DNA from: Nemania diffusa
Taxonomy: Eukaryota > Ascomycota > Sordariomycetes > Xylariales > Xylariaceae
Direction: 5' to 3'
NCBI GenBank assembly: GCA_038501195.1
Contig: JBBPUQ010000006.1
Location: 1-64,000 of the forward strand
DNA: 64,000 nt
The translations under genes and the position numbers were made by a program. How positions within the stretch are numbered: the first letter of the stretch is position 1; each line of letters opens with the position of its first letter. This document shows positions 38,670 to 50,723 of the stretch, one piece after another. The notes below the pieces were generated by a model. That model was not told the origin of the DNA, did no database searches, and worked only from the letters and a program-made list of their open reading frames with translations.

Positions 38670-39745
38670 GGATTTTTTTTGACATTTTTTTCGGCATTTT
38701 TTTTGTTATTTGTTGAATCGTTTATATTATATATTCGAGCTTTCAACTACAGTTTGTTATTTGTTAAATCTTTGTTTAAATCAATAATTTAGCTTTTGAC
38801 TTTTTTGTAGTAGCTGCTATTTTTATACTTAAAGTTTTTCTGTTTTAAAAACGTTTTATTTTAAGCTTTATATTAACTTTTATTGTATTTGCTTTAGTTT
38901 TAGTTTGTTAATTATTTTTTAAATGCTTAATTAAGTATGATTTTACTGTTAGCTCAAATTTGGACCGCTAAAAAAAATAGCAGCGATTTAACAAAGTTTA
39001 GCTAGTTTGCTAGCTGTTTAAACATTTGTTAACTATATAACTTTATATTAAAAACGTCAAGCTTTTTATAATTAACATATACTACAAACAACAGTAAGTT
39101 AATATTTAACACTTAGTTAAAGTTTTTTTATTTAATAGACTTACTATTTAATATTATATTAATATATAAAAAATAATTTAATATAAAACTAGTACTAACA
39201 ACTATGTAATAGCAGTAGCTGCTTAAAAAAATATTTTATATAAATTAAAAATACAGATTTACTGTTATATTTAAAGCGTTTTTTATTTTAGTAGCAAATT
39301 TTAAATAAACAAAAAAAATATTATAGCTTTGCGATATATTTTTGTAGTATAACTAAATTGTATAGCTACAATTAGCATTATTTAAAGTACTAGCAGTAAT
39401 AAAAAAATCCCAATAGATTTTAAAATTTAAAGTTTTGCTGCTAAAGCTAAGCATAATATAAAATAATAGATTTAAAAAATCTAAAAAACTAAAAAAAACG
39501 CTATAGCAGCATAAAATTTTTTCTTATAATAGGAATTAACTAAAATAAACAATATTTACAATAATAATTTTAGTAGTAATATAAAATTAACTAAAATTTA
39601 ATATATATATATCGATATTTTTTTAATAAATATTAAAGTAAATATTATAAACAAGCAAGCTAGCTATATTAAAAATATAAATTATGCGCTTTATAAATAA
39701 AAGTTAGCACACTATAAACAAAAAAAAAAAGCAGAAAAAAAAAAG
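38670..39745. other. AT-rich decayed DNA
   Basis: No repeat or gene assignable. TTTGACATTTTTTTCGGCA near 38680 is one of few places with GC in TC/GG contexts. Confidence 0.35.
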
Positions 39746-39749
39746 AACT

Positions 39750-39890
39750 AAAAAACAGAATATTTACAATTAGCAAATATTTCGTTTTTTAAAAGCTAAA
39801 AAAAGAGATATTAACAACTTGCAAATATCTTACTTTTTAAAAGCTAAAAAACAAAATATTTACAACTTGTAAATATTTCGTTTTTTAAAA
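39750..39890. repeat. Dispersed palindrome, three tandem copies of ~48 bp
   Basis: Each copy has AAAAACAGAATATTTACAA or a variant, a short spacer, then GCAAATATTTCGTTTTTTAA and AAGCTAA. The middle copy is the most changed (GAGATATTAAC, ATATCTTACTTTTTAA). This is the best place to read the consensus. Confidence 0.85.
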
Positions 39891-41324
39891 GCTAAAACTA
39901 TATATAAAATATTATTTACTATTAAACAAAAAAAAAAAGTATTACTATAACATAATATATAACTTTTTTTTTTAGTTTGTTGTTAATAAATAAAACATAT
40001 AAAAGTTTATTTAATATAACAAACTAATTAAACAAAAAATATAAATAGTTATAGCAAAAAATTAACAGCTAAATATATTTATTAGTACAAAAAGTATTAA
40101 AAAAAAATAAAATGCTAATATTATTATATTTATAAAACGGTTTTTTAGCTATTATAGCTTTAATAAATAAACTTTTAAACTTAACAATTTTACTGTTAAA
40201 TTTTTACAGCTTTAGCAATTTAAACAGTTTAATATTTACATTTGTAGCAAATATAATTTATACTATAGTATAGTTATAAAAAAATAATGTTTTGCTGTTT
40301 GTACTAGTTGCTATATCGAAATATTTCTACAAAATATTATTTAACTATTGCAAATATTTATATAAATTAGTTTTATTAAGTTTAAAATTTAAACAATATA
40401 TAACAAAAAATATAGTTTATACTTTTTTAAAATAATATATTATATTTATAAAATTTAATACTTAAGTTTTATTTATAACAGTATTATTTGTTTTTAATTT
40501 AAAGTTTTTTTTTAAGTTGACATTAGTTTAATTTATAAATATTAGTTTAAAACTAACAACTTTTTCATTTATTAAATCTAGCATTTGCTAAATAATATTA
40601 TTTAGCAATAATGTTACAATTAAGTTTAAAGTATATAATACAAAATTTATTGCTTTTGCAAACTTTTTATAAAAGTTAAAGTTTTTTTTATATTTTTTAT
40701 ATATCGATTTATAGTTTTTAACAGTTATGCTAAAAAACTTAGGCATATTTGTAACTGTTTATATTTGCAGTAAAATTAAATCTTATATATTTTAGATTTT
40801 TTGATATACTTTTATATTTAATAAAATTAATTTATACTTTAGTTTTATATTAATAATTTTTTAAAACAAAAAACTTATTTTAAAAAAAATATATTTTATA
40901 TTAGCAGCTTAAAAACAAATAAACATTAAATAAATATATAGTACTTAGTTTTAATTTTTTATTAAATATTTAAAAACAAAAACTAAATTATAAAGTAACA
41001 TTTTACAAACTGTTTTATTAAATCGTTAAAAGTTTGCTTTTATAAATATATAAAATACTACAATTAATATTATTATATACTAAGAAATTAAGTTTTTAGT
41101 ATTAATAGAAACAATATTTACTTTTAATTTTTAAACAAATATATTATTTTCAGTATTTATAAAAAACATAATAGTTGCAAAAACTATTTTAATTTAAAAA
41201 GTATAAATAAACTGTTTTTTAGCTTTAGTAAACTTTGCTAAAGCTTTGTTATAAAAAAATCTATATGTTAGCTTTAAAAAATCAATAGCTACTAATATAT
41301 TAGTAAAATATCTAGTTATAAATA

Positions 41325-41377
41325 AAGCTTTAAAAAATAAAATATTTGCTAGTTTAAATATTTTATTTTTTAAAAGT
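41325..41377. repeat. Dispersed palindrome copy
   Basis: TTTAAAAAATAAAATATTTG, a spacer CTAGTT, then TAAATATTTTATTTTTTAAA. The arms are near-perfect complements. Confidence 0.75.
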
Positions 41378-41920
41378 ATTATATTTATTTTTTAGCTTAA
41401 ATTATTTACTATTTATACAAAAGTAACATTTATAATATTTTGTAGTAACGAAATATATATATACTGCTTTAATATTTAAATTGCTTTTTTAATTAATTAA
41501 AAAGTAAAAAACGCTAAAAATATAAGTAGTTTTTTTTGCAAAGTTTGTTTTATTATCATTGTTTTTATTAATATAATTTAATAGCACTTTATAAACAATT
41601 ACTTTTTTAAGTTTATAAAACTAATTAAAAGTATTAAAACTTTTTTTTTTAATAATATTACAAAAGTTCTGTTTGTTGTAGTTACTTTGTTTATTTAAAT
41701 AGTGTTATATTTTTTAAGCAACAAAATTTTAGCATTTTCTGCTATATTTTTTTTTGGAAGTTTTTTTATTTGTAACAAACAATATATTAATAAATATATA
41801 AAAAACTTATATAATTAAAGCAAAAAAATAAAACTTAAAAACAAAATATTTAAAAAAAAAGCATTAAAGCAAAAAAGCTAAAATAAATAGCAGAAAATGT
41901 AGCTTTTAAAAAAAAGTTAA

Positions 41921-42130
41921 AAAAAAAATAAAAAAAATAGTTATATAAAAGTTATAAAAAAAATAAAAAAAGTAGTTGTATAAAAGTTATAAAAAAAATA
42001 AAAAAAGCAGCTATAAAAAAATTATAAAAAAAATAAAAAAAGTAGTTATAAAAAAGTTATAAAAAAAATAAAAAAAGTAGTTGTAAAAAAGTAATAAAAA
42101 AAATAAAAAAAAAAGTTGTAAAAAAAGCTA
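41921..42130. repeat. 35 bp tandem repeat, about six copies
   Basis: AAAAAAATAAAAAAAGTAGT followed by TGTATAAAAGTTAT recurs every 35 bp (unit cores at 41972, 42007, 42042 and 42077). Variation is GTAG/GCAG and TTG/CTA. Confidence 0.8.
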
Positions 42131-42281
42131 AAAAAATAATATATATATTCTGTTTTTTAAATAAATAATTAAAAGTATATTTATATATATAAAAAAAAAT
42201 ATAAACTATAGTATATTTAAAATATAACTTATACTAATTTAATATTTTAAAAATTAGTTATAATTTTTAAAATATTATATT

Positions 42282-43080
42282 TTAATACAACTTTGCTAAA
42301 ACATTAATATTATTAATTACTACTAATAAGTTTGTTATAACTTTATTTGCATTTTTTATTTTAGCTTTTTTAGCTGCAAACTTTTTTGCAACATTTTTTT
42401 CTTGTTTATAAAATACTTTAGCAAAAAATATAATAAAGTTTATTATAAAAATGTTTTTTTATATAAAAAATATGTTTTTTTTTTTTTGCATTGTTTTAAT
42501 TTTAAGCTTAGATATATTAGCAAGTTAACTAAAATCATAAAAAAACAAAACTATTAATACATTATTTACAATAGTTATATTTTATATATTAACAGTTAAT
42601 TTTAAATTTAATATTAAATTAAAGCATTTTATTAAAACATTAATATTTATAAAATTAACGTTTAAATTAAAAACTAAAACATTTTTATTAAAATATTTTA
42701 GCAAAATTTTTAATTTTATAAAAAATATATTTGCTTTAAATGTTGTTTTATTGCTATTTTTATTTTTTTTATTTAGTGCTTTAAATAAAAATGTAAATAT
42801 AGCAGTAGTTTCATTTGTTTTTTTTTCCGATTGCTTTTTTTTTATTTTGCTAGCTTTATTAATTTTAGCTATTTTAATATTTATTAAAAGTGTTATATTA
42901 AAAACTAATATAAACAAAGCTGTTTTTAAAAAATCGTTATTAGTTATAGAAACTTAGTAATTTTAAATACTGTTTATTTTATAATTTGCTGTTTTATTTT
43001 TAAATAATAAACTCAGTAGCTTTTTAAAAGCTATATTTGTTATTTATTAAAGTATAGCATATAGTTAAAAAACTAATACT
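42282..43080 (-). pseudogene. Least disrupted ORF in the window, Lys/Asn/Ile-rich, unknown product
   Basis: One minus frame runs from about 43080 to a TAA at 42282 (about 265 codons). It is stop-free for 124 codons (42953 to 42583), and only three TAA codons interrupt the remaining 100 codons to the end. In order it reads a hydrophobic start (ALFILVFNITLLINIKIAKI), a Lys-rich part (KASKIKKKQSEKKTNETTAI), KALNKKNKNSNKTTFKAN, a long Ile/Asn/Leu part, and a Lys/Ala end (EKNVAKKFAAKKAKIKNAN, about 42340-42396). No domain recognised. A run this open is unusual for ~84% AT DNA, so it is either a recently killed gene or a real one with introns and edited limits. The overlapping plus frame is hydrophobic and probably a shadow. 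No confident ATG. Confidence 0.5.
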
Positions 43081-43084
43081 TATA

Positions 43085-43940
43085 ACTAAATTAAATGCTT
43101 ATATATAAAATATAACTTAAAAAAAAATCTGTTTTAAGTTTAATTAGTTTATAATATATTATATAATTTAAAATACTAAATTGCTATAATAATAAATGTA
43201 CTAAAAAAGCAAACAAACTTTTAAGCGATAATATTTGCTGCTTTAAAGCTATACAAAAGTATTAGTGCAAAAAAAACTAGTAATAAATATAAATTAATAT
43301 AAATAATACAAATATAAAATAAAATCTAAAGTTGCGATTTTAATAATAAAATATTATATAATACTACAAATAACAAACTAATAAAAATAAAATAAAGAAA
43401 AAATAAAACAAATATAAGCTTTATTTGTATATTAACTTTAATAATTTTATTTTATATAGATTTAAAATCAAATGTTTATTTAAAAACAAAGTTAAAGTTG
43501 TTTTTTTAGTAAAAGATATTTTAGATATATTAGTTCAAAAAAAAACTAAAAAAAAAATTAAAATAAGTACTAAAATAATTAGTTTAAAGAACTAATAAAA
43601 TAAATGCTAGCTAGGCAAAAAAACTATAGTGTTTAGTAAATATATATTTTTTTGCGATATAGCTATATGTAATATTTGAAATATTTAGAATATTTTAAAC
43701 AATTAATTTAAAAAAAAATCTAAAAAAAATATTACAATAAAAAGTTTACTTCTAAAAAGTGTACTATATAAAATACAACAATTTATTAGTACTATATTAT
43801 TTTTTAGCTTTAATAAATATATAGTATATATTAAAGCATTTAAAATCAAAGAAATTATTAAAGTCAAGCAGAAATTTGATATATTAGTTTAATTTTTTTT
43901 GTTAATACTAAAAAATATAATATAATTTATTGAGATATTT
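43085..43940. other. AT-rich decayed DNA
   Basis: No assignable coding tract, repeat or RNA gene. It precedes the 172 bp duplication. Confidence 0.4.
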
Positions 43941-43944
43941 TTTT

Positions 43945-44288
43945 ATAACAAAAGAAATAAGTTTTTAATAAAAAAATATAGATTTTTAACAAATAGTAAT
44001 AGTAAAATATTTAAAAGCTATATTTTAAACTGTTTTAACTAGTTATATATTAAAACTTGCTTTTTTTTTATTTTTTAAAAAAGTATAATTATATAGTTAA
44101 ATCTAAATAAGTTTTTATAACAAAAAAAATAAGTTTTTAATAAAAAAGTATAGATTTTTAACAGATAGTAATAGTAAAATACTTAAAAGTTATATTTTAA
44201 ACTGTTTTAATTAGCTATATATTAAAACTTGCTTTTTTTTCATTTTTTAAAAAAGTGTAATTGTATAGTTAAATCTAAATAAATCTTT
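43945..44288. repeat. 172 bp tandem duplication
   Basis: ATAACAAAAGAAATAAGTTT at 43945 recurs as ATAACAAAAAAAATAAGTTT at 44117, and the copies stay aligned through TTAGTTATATATTAAAACTT-like sequence to about 44288. Differences are few and nearly all transitions. By eye the copies are above 90% identical, so this duplication is fairly recent. Confidence 0.85.
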
Positions 44289-44639
44289 ATATTAAAATTC
44301 AGCTTTTGTGCATTAATTAAATCTTTATAAATTTGTAAATGCTTTGCTAAGTAAATAAAAGTTATTATAAAAAAGCAAATTGCTGTATATTTTGCAAAGT
44401 TATTTTTTTTTATTTAAGTATTATTAGCAGTTAATATACTGCACGCTTTAAATATGTTTATATATTCTTTAATATATATAATTAAAGCTTAGTTATATTA
44501 AAAATATAATAATATATTATATAATTATTTAGATTTATTTTTTATTAAAAATTAAAAACTACTTTAGCTAAAACAACGCTATTTTTTATTTAATTTTTAT
44601 TAGACTTTTATTTGTAAACAAAGCAAGTTATTTAAACTT

Positions 44640-44805
44640 TTTTTTTTTTTTTTTTTTTTTAGCTGCAGCTGTTTGTTTGGCTTTTTTTTCGGCCTTTTTA
44701 ACAGCTTTTTTTTCTGCTTTTGCTTCTGCTTTTTTTTTAGCTTTTTTTGTTTTTGTTTCAGCTTTTTTTTTAGCTTTTTCGATTTTAGCGTTTGTTTTTT
44801 TTTAT
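44640..44805 (-). pseudogene. Lys/Ala/Glu-rich coding remnant
   Basis: On the minus strand about 50 codons are open from 44805 to 44640. The tract contains NAKIEKAKKKAETKTKKAKK followed by AEAKAEKKAVKKAEKKAKQT and an Ala/Lys end running into 23 A. The pattern is that of a histone H1-like tail or a charged coiled stretch. There is no start codon and a TAA lies just upstream. The plus strand, all Phe/Ala, is the shadow. Family not assignable from low complexity. Confidence 0.45.
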
Positions 44806-44889
44806 ACTAGTTTTGTTTTTTCGATTTTTTTTTTTTTAAAGTTTACATTTTTTTTAAATTTAACTTTTGTTTTTTAAATAGTAATAAAA

Positions 44890-45705
44890 ATTTCTTATAG
44901 TATTTTTTTAAATCTACAGTTGCTTAGGTTTTATTTAAAATAATTTGCTAAAAAAGCTAGCTTTAAAATTATAATAAACAATATAAAATTAAAATTGTTA
45001 AAGTTAATAACAAGTTATATAGTGCTTATAATAAAGTCGAGTTTATTATAATTATTTAAATAGTAATAATCTATTAAATTATTAAATATAAAGCGAGCTA
45101 TAAAAAACAATATATTAGCAATTTTAACTATATACTTTTTACTAATAAAAACTAAAAAAGCAAAAGCTTTTAAAATGTAGCAAATAATAAGCTAATTATA
45201 AAAGCAACAAATAATTTTATATATAATTAAAATGTTTACTTTTTTGCAAATCTTTTTGTTAATTTTACTTTTTGTAGCAAATTAACAAAAAAATTTCTGC
45301 TATATAATCACTTTGTATTATTTAAATATAGTCTCAAATATAATAATAATTATTTAGTTTATAAAGCATTTTTGTTTAATTTTAATAAGTTTGTTTAAAA
45401 TTTAGTTTAAATTGTTTGTATTCTATAAAATTGAAAAAATAAAGCTGTAGTAACAATAAAAATATAAATCAATATTTGTTCTTACAATATATATATTACA
45501 AATTAAAACATTTATAGTTGATATAAAATTGTTAAATATAAATATAATATCAGTTTATTTTTTAGTTGTATAATAAAATATAATTGTAAAAACATTTAAA
45601 TCAAATAAATTAAACAAAATATATAATTTTTTGTTACTAAATAGTTAGTATTATTAAATAAACAAAATAGCTTATATAATAAATATTAAAACTAAATAAA
45701 ACTTT
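44890..45705. other. AT-rich decayed DNA
   Basis: Nothing assignable seen on either strand. Confidence 0.4.
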
Positions 45706-45707
45706 TA

Positions 45708-45905
45708 TTAAAAAATAAAATATATAGCTAAATAATATATCTTATTTTTTAGTTTTATAGCTATAACATATTTACTTATTTAGTTTAAAAACAAAATATT
45801 TAAATATGCTAAATATTTCATTTTTTAGCTATATAACTATAGTACATCTATTTTTTTAGTTAAAAAACGAAATATTTAAATATATTAAATATTCTGTTTT
45901 TAATC
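45708..45905. repeat. Dispersed palindrome, three copies
   Basis: Copies at 45708-45755 (AAAAAATAAAATATATAGC ... CTTATTTTTTA), 45783-45830 (AAAAACAAAATATTTAAATA ... AAATATTTCATTTTTTAGC) and 45859-45905 (AAAAAACGAAATATTTAAAT ... AAATATTCTGTTTTTAA). The third keeps CG in the left arm. Confidence 0.8.
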
Positions 45906-45969
45906 CTTTTTTTAATATACTGCAATAAAATAAAGTATAACAAAAAATAACTTACTGTTATAACTATAG

Positions 45970-46371
45970 CAAATTTATTATAACAACTGCTTGAAGCAAC
46001 AAACTTTTTTTATTTTTAAGCTTGTATATATAGTTAAAAATTTAAATAATAAAATAAGTTATAAACAAGTTTTATTTAACTATATATTAAAATTAACTAA
46101 TATAATTAATAAAAAAAGCAACACAGTAATTTTTTTTTATTTTTTTGAAAATATAATTAATACTATTGTTATTAATATTTATAATTAATTTATAAATTTT
46201 TTAAATATTTATTACAACAAAAAGCAGTACTAATTGTTTTTTTTTATTAGAATCGCTATTTTTATTAAATATATTGTTTTTGCTGCTTCTGCTATTTTTA
46301 CTACTTTTGCTGTTTCTGCTATTTTTGTTATTTCAGCTGTTGTTGTTTTTATTACAACTGCTGTTTTATAA
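45970..46371 (+). pseudogene. Candidate decayed ORF with hydrophobic end
   Basis: One plus frame is open from 45970 to 46188 (73 codons, for example LVYIVKNLNNKISYKQVLFN) and, after two TAA codons, again to 46371, where a run of Ala/Val/Phe/Ile (FAASAIFTTFAVSAIFVIS) could be a membrane segment. The same end on the minus strand reads as amphipathic Lys/Ala/Glu (ITKIAETAKVVKIAEAAKT), so the strand is uncertain. The DNA there is a ~15 bp GCTGTTTCTGCTATTTTT-type repeat. Family unknown. Confidence 0.35.
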
Positions 46372-46379
46372 AAAAGTTT

Positions 46380-47540
46380 TATATTTTTGCTTTTTTTTTT
46401 TTTTTAAATATAAAACTTAGTTATTTTTAAAATATAATGTTTTTTTATTATTTAAATTTAAAACTAAAATGTTAAGCTTTTTTTAAACTTTAAAGTTAAA
46501 TATAGCAAAATTTTTTTTATTTTAAATATAGTTCTGTTTTTTCTTTTCTGTAGATTTTTTATTTGTAAAATTTTTAAATATTATATATAAACATTTTTAA
46601 TAACATTTAAACTAAAAATTATATATATTTTATTTAATAATATTTAAAGCAATTTATACTATAGTAAATTTTGTACTAAAAATATTATTATTAAAAAAAA
46701 TTTAGTTTTTATTAAAGTCTACGATTTTTATACTTATATTTTAATATAAAAAAACTTGTTAATAAATAGCATTTATTATAGTGTAACAAAAATCAAAGCT
46801 TTAGTTATGCTATTTTATAGTTACTTAAAAAAGCGCAAGCAAAAATATTTACTAACAATAGCTGTTTTTAAAATAAACTAAAATAAGCTTAAATTTAAAT
46901 AATAAAATATCAGAGTTTTTTAGTTTTTTAAAAAAAAGTATACAAAAAAGTTATATAAACAAACATTTAATATTATTTATATCAATATATAAAATATAAC
47001 TAAATAAATTATAAAAATCCAATATATTTTTATATAGTTTTAACTTATTATAACAAAACAGTAAATATAAAGTTTTTAATAGCTTTAAAAATTTTAAGCA
47101 AAAATATTCTAATATATTATAAAAGTGATTTATTAACAGCGTTGCTAAACAAAATAAAATAATATTGCACTAAATAAAAGCAACTATTTAATATATAATA
47201 TTTCAGAAATTTTTAACTATATAAGCTTTATTAATAACTAATAAGCTAAAATAGCATTATTTTAAAGTAGAAATAATATCGATTTTACTTTTTTTTTTTA
47301 GCTTTGTTTGTTTTTTAAAACTTTTTTTTGTTAAAATTTACTTTACTAAGTTTACTTTAAGCTTAAACTCAATAAAATTATTATTATCGAACAAGCTAAA
47401 TTTTTTTTGCTTTAATTAAATAAAATTTTTAATAAGCTGCAAAATTTTTATAATGTAGCAATTAAAAAAAGTCTGTATAAATGTTATAATAACTATTTAG
47501 CCGGTTTAAAAATAATTAGTATAAACAAGTTTAATAAAAA
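46380..47540. other. AT-rich decayed DNA
   Basis: No assignable feature. Confidence 0.4.
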
Positions 47541-47542
47541 TA

Positions 47543-47592
47543 TTAAAAATAAAATATCTATAAATATAAACAAAATATTTCGTTTTTAAAAA
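47543..47592. repeat. Dispersed palindrome copy
   Basis: AAAAATAAAATATCTATAAA, then ACAAAATATTTCGTTTTTAA. Confidence 0.65.
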
Positions 47593-47994
47593 AAATTGTT
47601 TATTTTATAATCTTTTTTATTAATAGTTGTTATTATTTTTTCTAAATTTTATTAGCTTAAAATTTAACTCTTTTTTATATAATTATATTTAGCTTTGCTT
47701 TTTTTATATGCAAAAAAAATCTTAAGTATATTTCTAAAAAACTTTCGTAAATATTAAAAAGTTTAAACTATTATAAAAAACATAATAAAAATTAAATAAA
47801 AATAATATTTTAACAAACTTTTTATTTGCTTAATTTTTATTTTCAAAATATAATAAACTATTGTTTTATTATAAATAATAGTTTTGCTAGTTTTATACTT
47901 ATTTGCAAAAAAAGCAAAATGTAAAAATACTAACATTTTGTTTAAAAACTCTACTATATTTACTAAAAAAAAAAAGTTAGTAATAAGCTACAAA

Positions 47995-48042
47995 ATTAAA
48001 AAATAAAATATATTTAAATAACTAAATATTTTATTTCTTAAA
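47995..48042. repeat. Dispersed palindrome copy
   Basis: TTAAAAAATAAAATATATTT, then CTAAATATTTTATTTCTTAA. Confidence 0.65.
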
Positions 48043-48061
48043 TAAAATAAAACTGTATTTA

Positions 48062-48850
48062 TTAATAAATTAATAAAGTTAATAAATAGTTTTACTATTT
48101 AGAGCTATTTTTGCGTTTTTTTAGTCAATTTTAAAATAACAAGCAGTATTTTAAACTAAAAACGACTTTTTTACAAAGCTATTAATTACTAATTAATTAA
48201 TAGCAATATATTCTTGCTTTTAAGTTTTTGCTTTTTCAACTGCTTTTATAGCTAAAGTAGCATTATTATCGCTAGTTTTATTTTTAAGCTTATTTTTTAC
48301 AACTTTAAAAACTTATTAAGCTGTATTTTGTTTAACTAAATCTTTTAATTTATTTTTATTATTAGTAAAAACAATTGCTTTAATTTTAGTACTTTTTCTA
48401 CTTTATATTAATAATTCAAAATTGCTAACAATATTTTAGCTAGTTAAAACTTTTACTTAGTTATAAATATATTTATAGTTTATAGTATTTAAATGTAATA
48501 ATTTTTGTAAGCTTTTTATTACAAGTAATAACAGCATTTATTTTTAAATAACAAATAGTTAAAACAAAATCTTTTGTTTTTTTTAAAAACTTTAAAACTT
48601 ATAAAAATTAATAAAAATATTGTTTATTAGTTTCTTTAAATAGTTTATTACATAATATTTTTTACAGCTTTTTTGTTTTATATACTGCAATTTAGTAGCT
48701 ATATTTATTTTAGCTATAAACTCGAAACTAGCTAATATATTTTTAACTATATTATTAACAGCAAGTTTATTAATGTTTACTTTGAAAATAACATATACAA
48801 CTTTGTTAATAATAATAAAAAAAGTAATAATATTTTTATTTATATACTAC
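48062..48850 (-). pseudogene. Decayed ORF with an 84-codon clean run, unknown product
   Basis: In the minus frame whose codons end on coordinates divisible by 3, 84 codons are stop-free from 48846 to 48595 (for example NINKLAVNNIVKNILASFEF, then IAKINIATKLQYIKQKSCKK). The same frame continues with occasional TAA to about 48062, giving KSTKIKAIVFTNNKNKLKDL near 48350-48410 and NNATLAIKAVEKAK near 48220-48262. There is one TGA near 48884, upstream. Lys/Asn/Ile-rich; no domain recognised. No ATG in the clean run, so it is internal to a larger former gene or exon. Confidence 0.5.
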
Positions 48851-49296
48851 TGTTTACAGTAAAAATTACTGCTTAATTTATATCAGCAGAACTAATAATA
48901 AGCTATTGCAGCTAATACTTAGTACTAGTTTTTAATAGTAAAACTAAAAATTATAAAGCAGCTATTACTGCTACAAATATAAAAATAGTTAAAAAATATA
49001 AAAAGCAAATTTTTTGCTACTGTTACTATTACATAGCTAATAATAAATAGTAAATAATTTTTATTAATTAATTTAATATTTATATTAAAAAAGCCAAATA
49101 TATTGTTTGTTACTTATTAAGCTACTATATTATAAATTTTGCTAATATTTATTAATAGCTATAGTTTATTATTTATAAAGTTTAAAAGTATAGCAACTTT
49201 AAATGTTTTTATATTTATACAAATATTGCAATAATTGTAATATAGTTTTAATATAATCAATACTATAAAAAAGTTAAAAACAAAAAGCAGTAGCAG

Positions 49297-49342
49297 TTAA
49301 AAAACAGAATATATAAAAAACTAAATATTTCATTTTTTAATT
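49297..49342. repeat. Dispersed palindrome copy
   Basis: GTTAAAAAACAGAATATATA, then CTAAATATTTCATTTTTTAA. Confidence 0.7.
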
Positions 49343-49901
49343 CTATATAAGTAAAATATATAAAAAAAAATTACATATTATATATATTAATAAAAAAGTA
49401 AAATATGTTTACATTTACAAAATAAAGCTAGTAAATAAAAAATTTATTCTATGATTTATAGCAAGTTGTACTATAGACTTTAATGTTATATATTTATACA
49501 TTTTTTACTTTGTTGTAGTTGTAAATAATCTACGCTTATATTACTTTTATAGTCGATAGTATTTCAACTAGTAAAACTTTAGCTTTATTATAGAAAAAGT
49601 ATTAAATTAGTTAAAAATTATTTAAATAAGCAGCAAAAAGCTTTCATATATTTCTGCTATAAAAAAAATCTTTTTTTTTATAAAAAATTAATAGTAACTT
49701 AGCTATTTTATAAATATGTTAATATATATATATAGCAAAAAATAGAATATATAATAAAAAAGGATTTAAAAAATAAAATATTTAAGAAAATAAGCAAGCA
49801 CTTTTAGTAAAAAAAGATATAAAAAAAAAAAAAGTAAGCATTTTTAAAAAAAAAAGTTGTAAAAAATAAAAAAATAAAAAAAAATAAAATAAAAAAATAA
49901 G

Positions 49902-50045
49902 TAAATATAAAATATTTTATTTTTTAATTTTTTAGTTAAAACTAAAAGTATTTAAATATTAAAATAACTATATATTAAATATTCTATTTTTTAATAAACT
50001 ATTTAAGTAACAAAATAACTATATGTTAAATATTTTATTTTTAAT
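49902..50045. repeat. Dispersed palindrome, three degraded half-copies
   Basis: Right arms alone recur at about 49905 (AATATTTTATTTTTTAA), 49978 (AAATATTCTATTTTTTAA) and 50030 (AAATATTTTATTTTTAA), the latter two each preceded by AAAATAACTATAT. Confidence 0.55.
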
Positions 50046-50354
50046 ATATATAGTTAAATATAAAAAAATAAAAAATAATAATAAATAATAATTATTAATA
50101 GTTAATTAAATATTAACTACTAGTGCTATAAACTTGCAGTATATTTTAAAAAAGTTTAATAATTTATTTAACTAAGTATAAAAGCTGTTATAGCTAAAAA
50201 TTTGTGTATATATAGTAAATCTAACATGTATAAATAAGCAAATTTATAACTATTTACTACTTAATAACATATTAGCTTATTATTATAAATATATAACTAT
50301 ATTGTTAAATAGTAACTAACTTATATATTAAATATATTACTTAATATTTAATTA

Positions 50355-50607
50355 AATATATAATCAAAAAGTAAAAAAGAGCAAAAAATATAACACAATA
50401 TCTAGTGTTTTTATTAAGTACATAGTAAAAAAGTAAAAAAGCGCAAAAAATACAACACAATATCTAGTGTTTTTATTAGGTACATAGTAAAAAGGTAAAA
50501 AAGTGCAAAAAATGTAACACTAGATCTGTTGTTTTTATTAAATATATAGTCAAAAAGTAAAAAAGCGCAGAAAATGCAATACAATATCTGGTGTTTTGAT
50601 TAAGTGC
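50355..50607. repeat. 62 bp tandem repeat, four copies
   Basis: Units contain TCTAGTGTTTTTATTAAGTA, CATAGTAAAAAAGTAAAAAA and GCGCAAAAAATACAACACAA. Copies differ by transitions (GAGC/GCGC/GTGC, AAGTACATAG/AGGTACATAG). Retained GCGC and CTAG make it less decayed than its surroundings. Confidence 0.85.
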
Positions 50608-50661
50608 ATATAGTTGATATAAAAAAAATAGAACAAAATTTTAACTAAGTTAAACAAGTGC

Positions 50662-50711
50662 TTAGGGTTAACCTTAACCTGTAACTTGTTATAATATTTT
50701 AACCTTAAACC
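50662..50711. repeat. Interstitial telomere-like junction
   Basis: CTTAGGGTTAACCTTAACC at 50662-50680, with CCTTAAACC at about 50703-50711. TTAGGG followed directly by a C-strand-like TAACC is what a degenerate head-to-head telomere junction would look like. It is short and imperfect, so chance or a satellite origin remains possible. Confidence 0.45.
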
Positions 50712-50723
50712 GAAAAATCTTCA

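Larger units (their letters stand above)
48905..50350. other. AT-rich decayed DNA with palindrome copies
   Basis: No coding tract defended. Contains the palindrome copies listed separately and A-rich runs at about 49740-49900. Confidence 0.4.

Noticed and set aside
44677..44877. 66-codon plus frame made of Phe and Ala
   Set aside because: It is the complement of a Lys/Ala/Glu tract; low-complexity Phe/Ala is not a credible protein.
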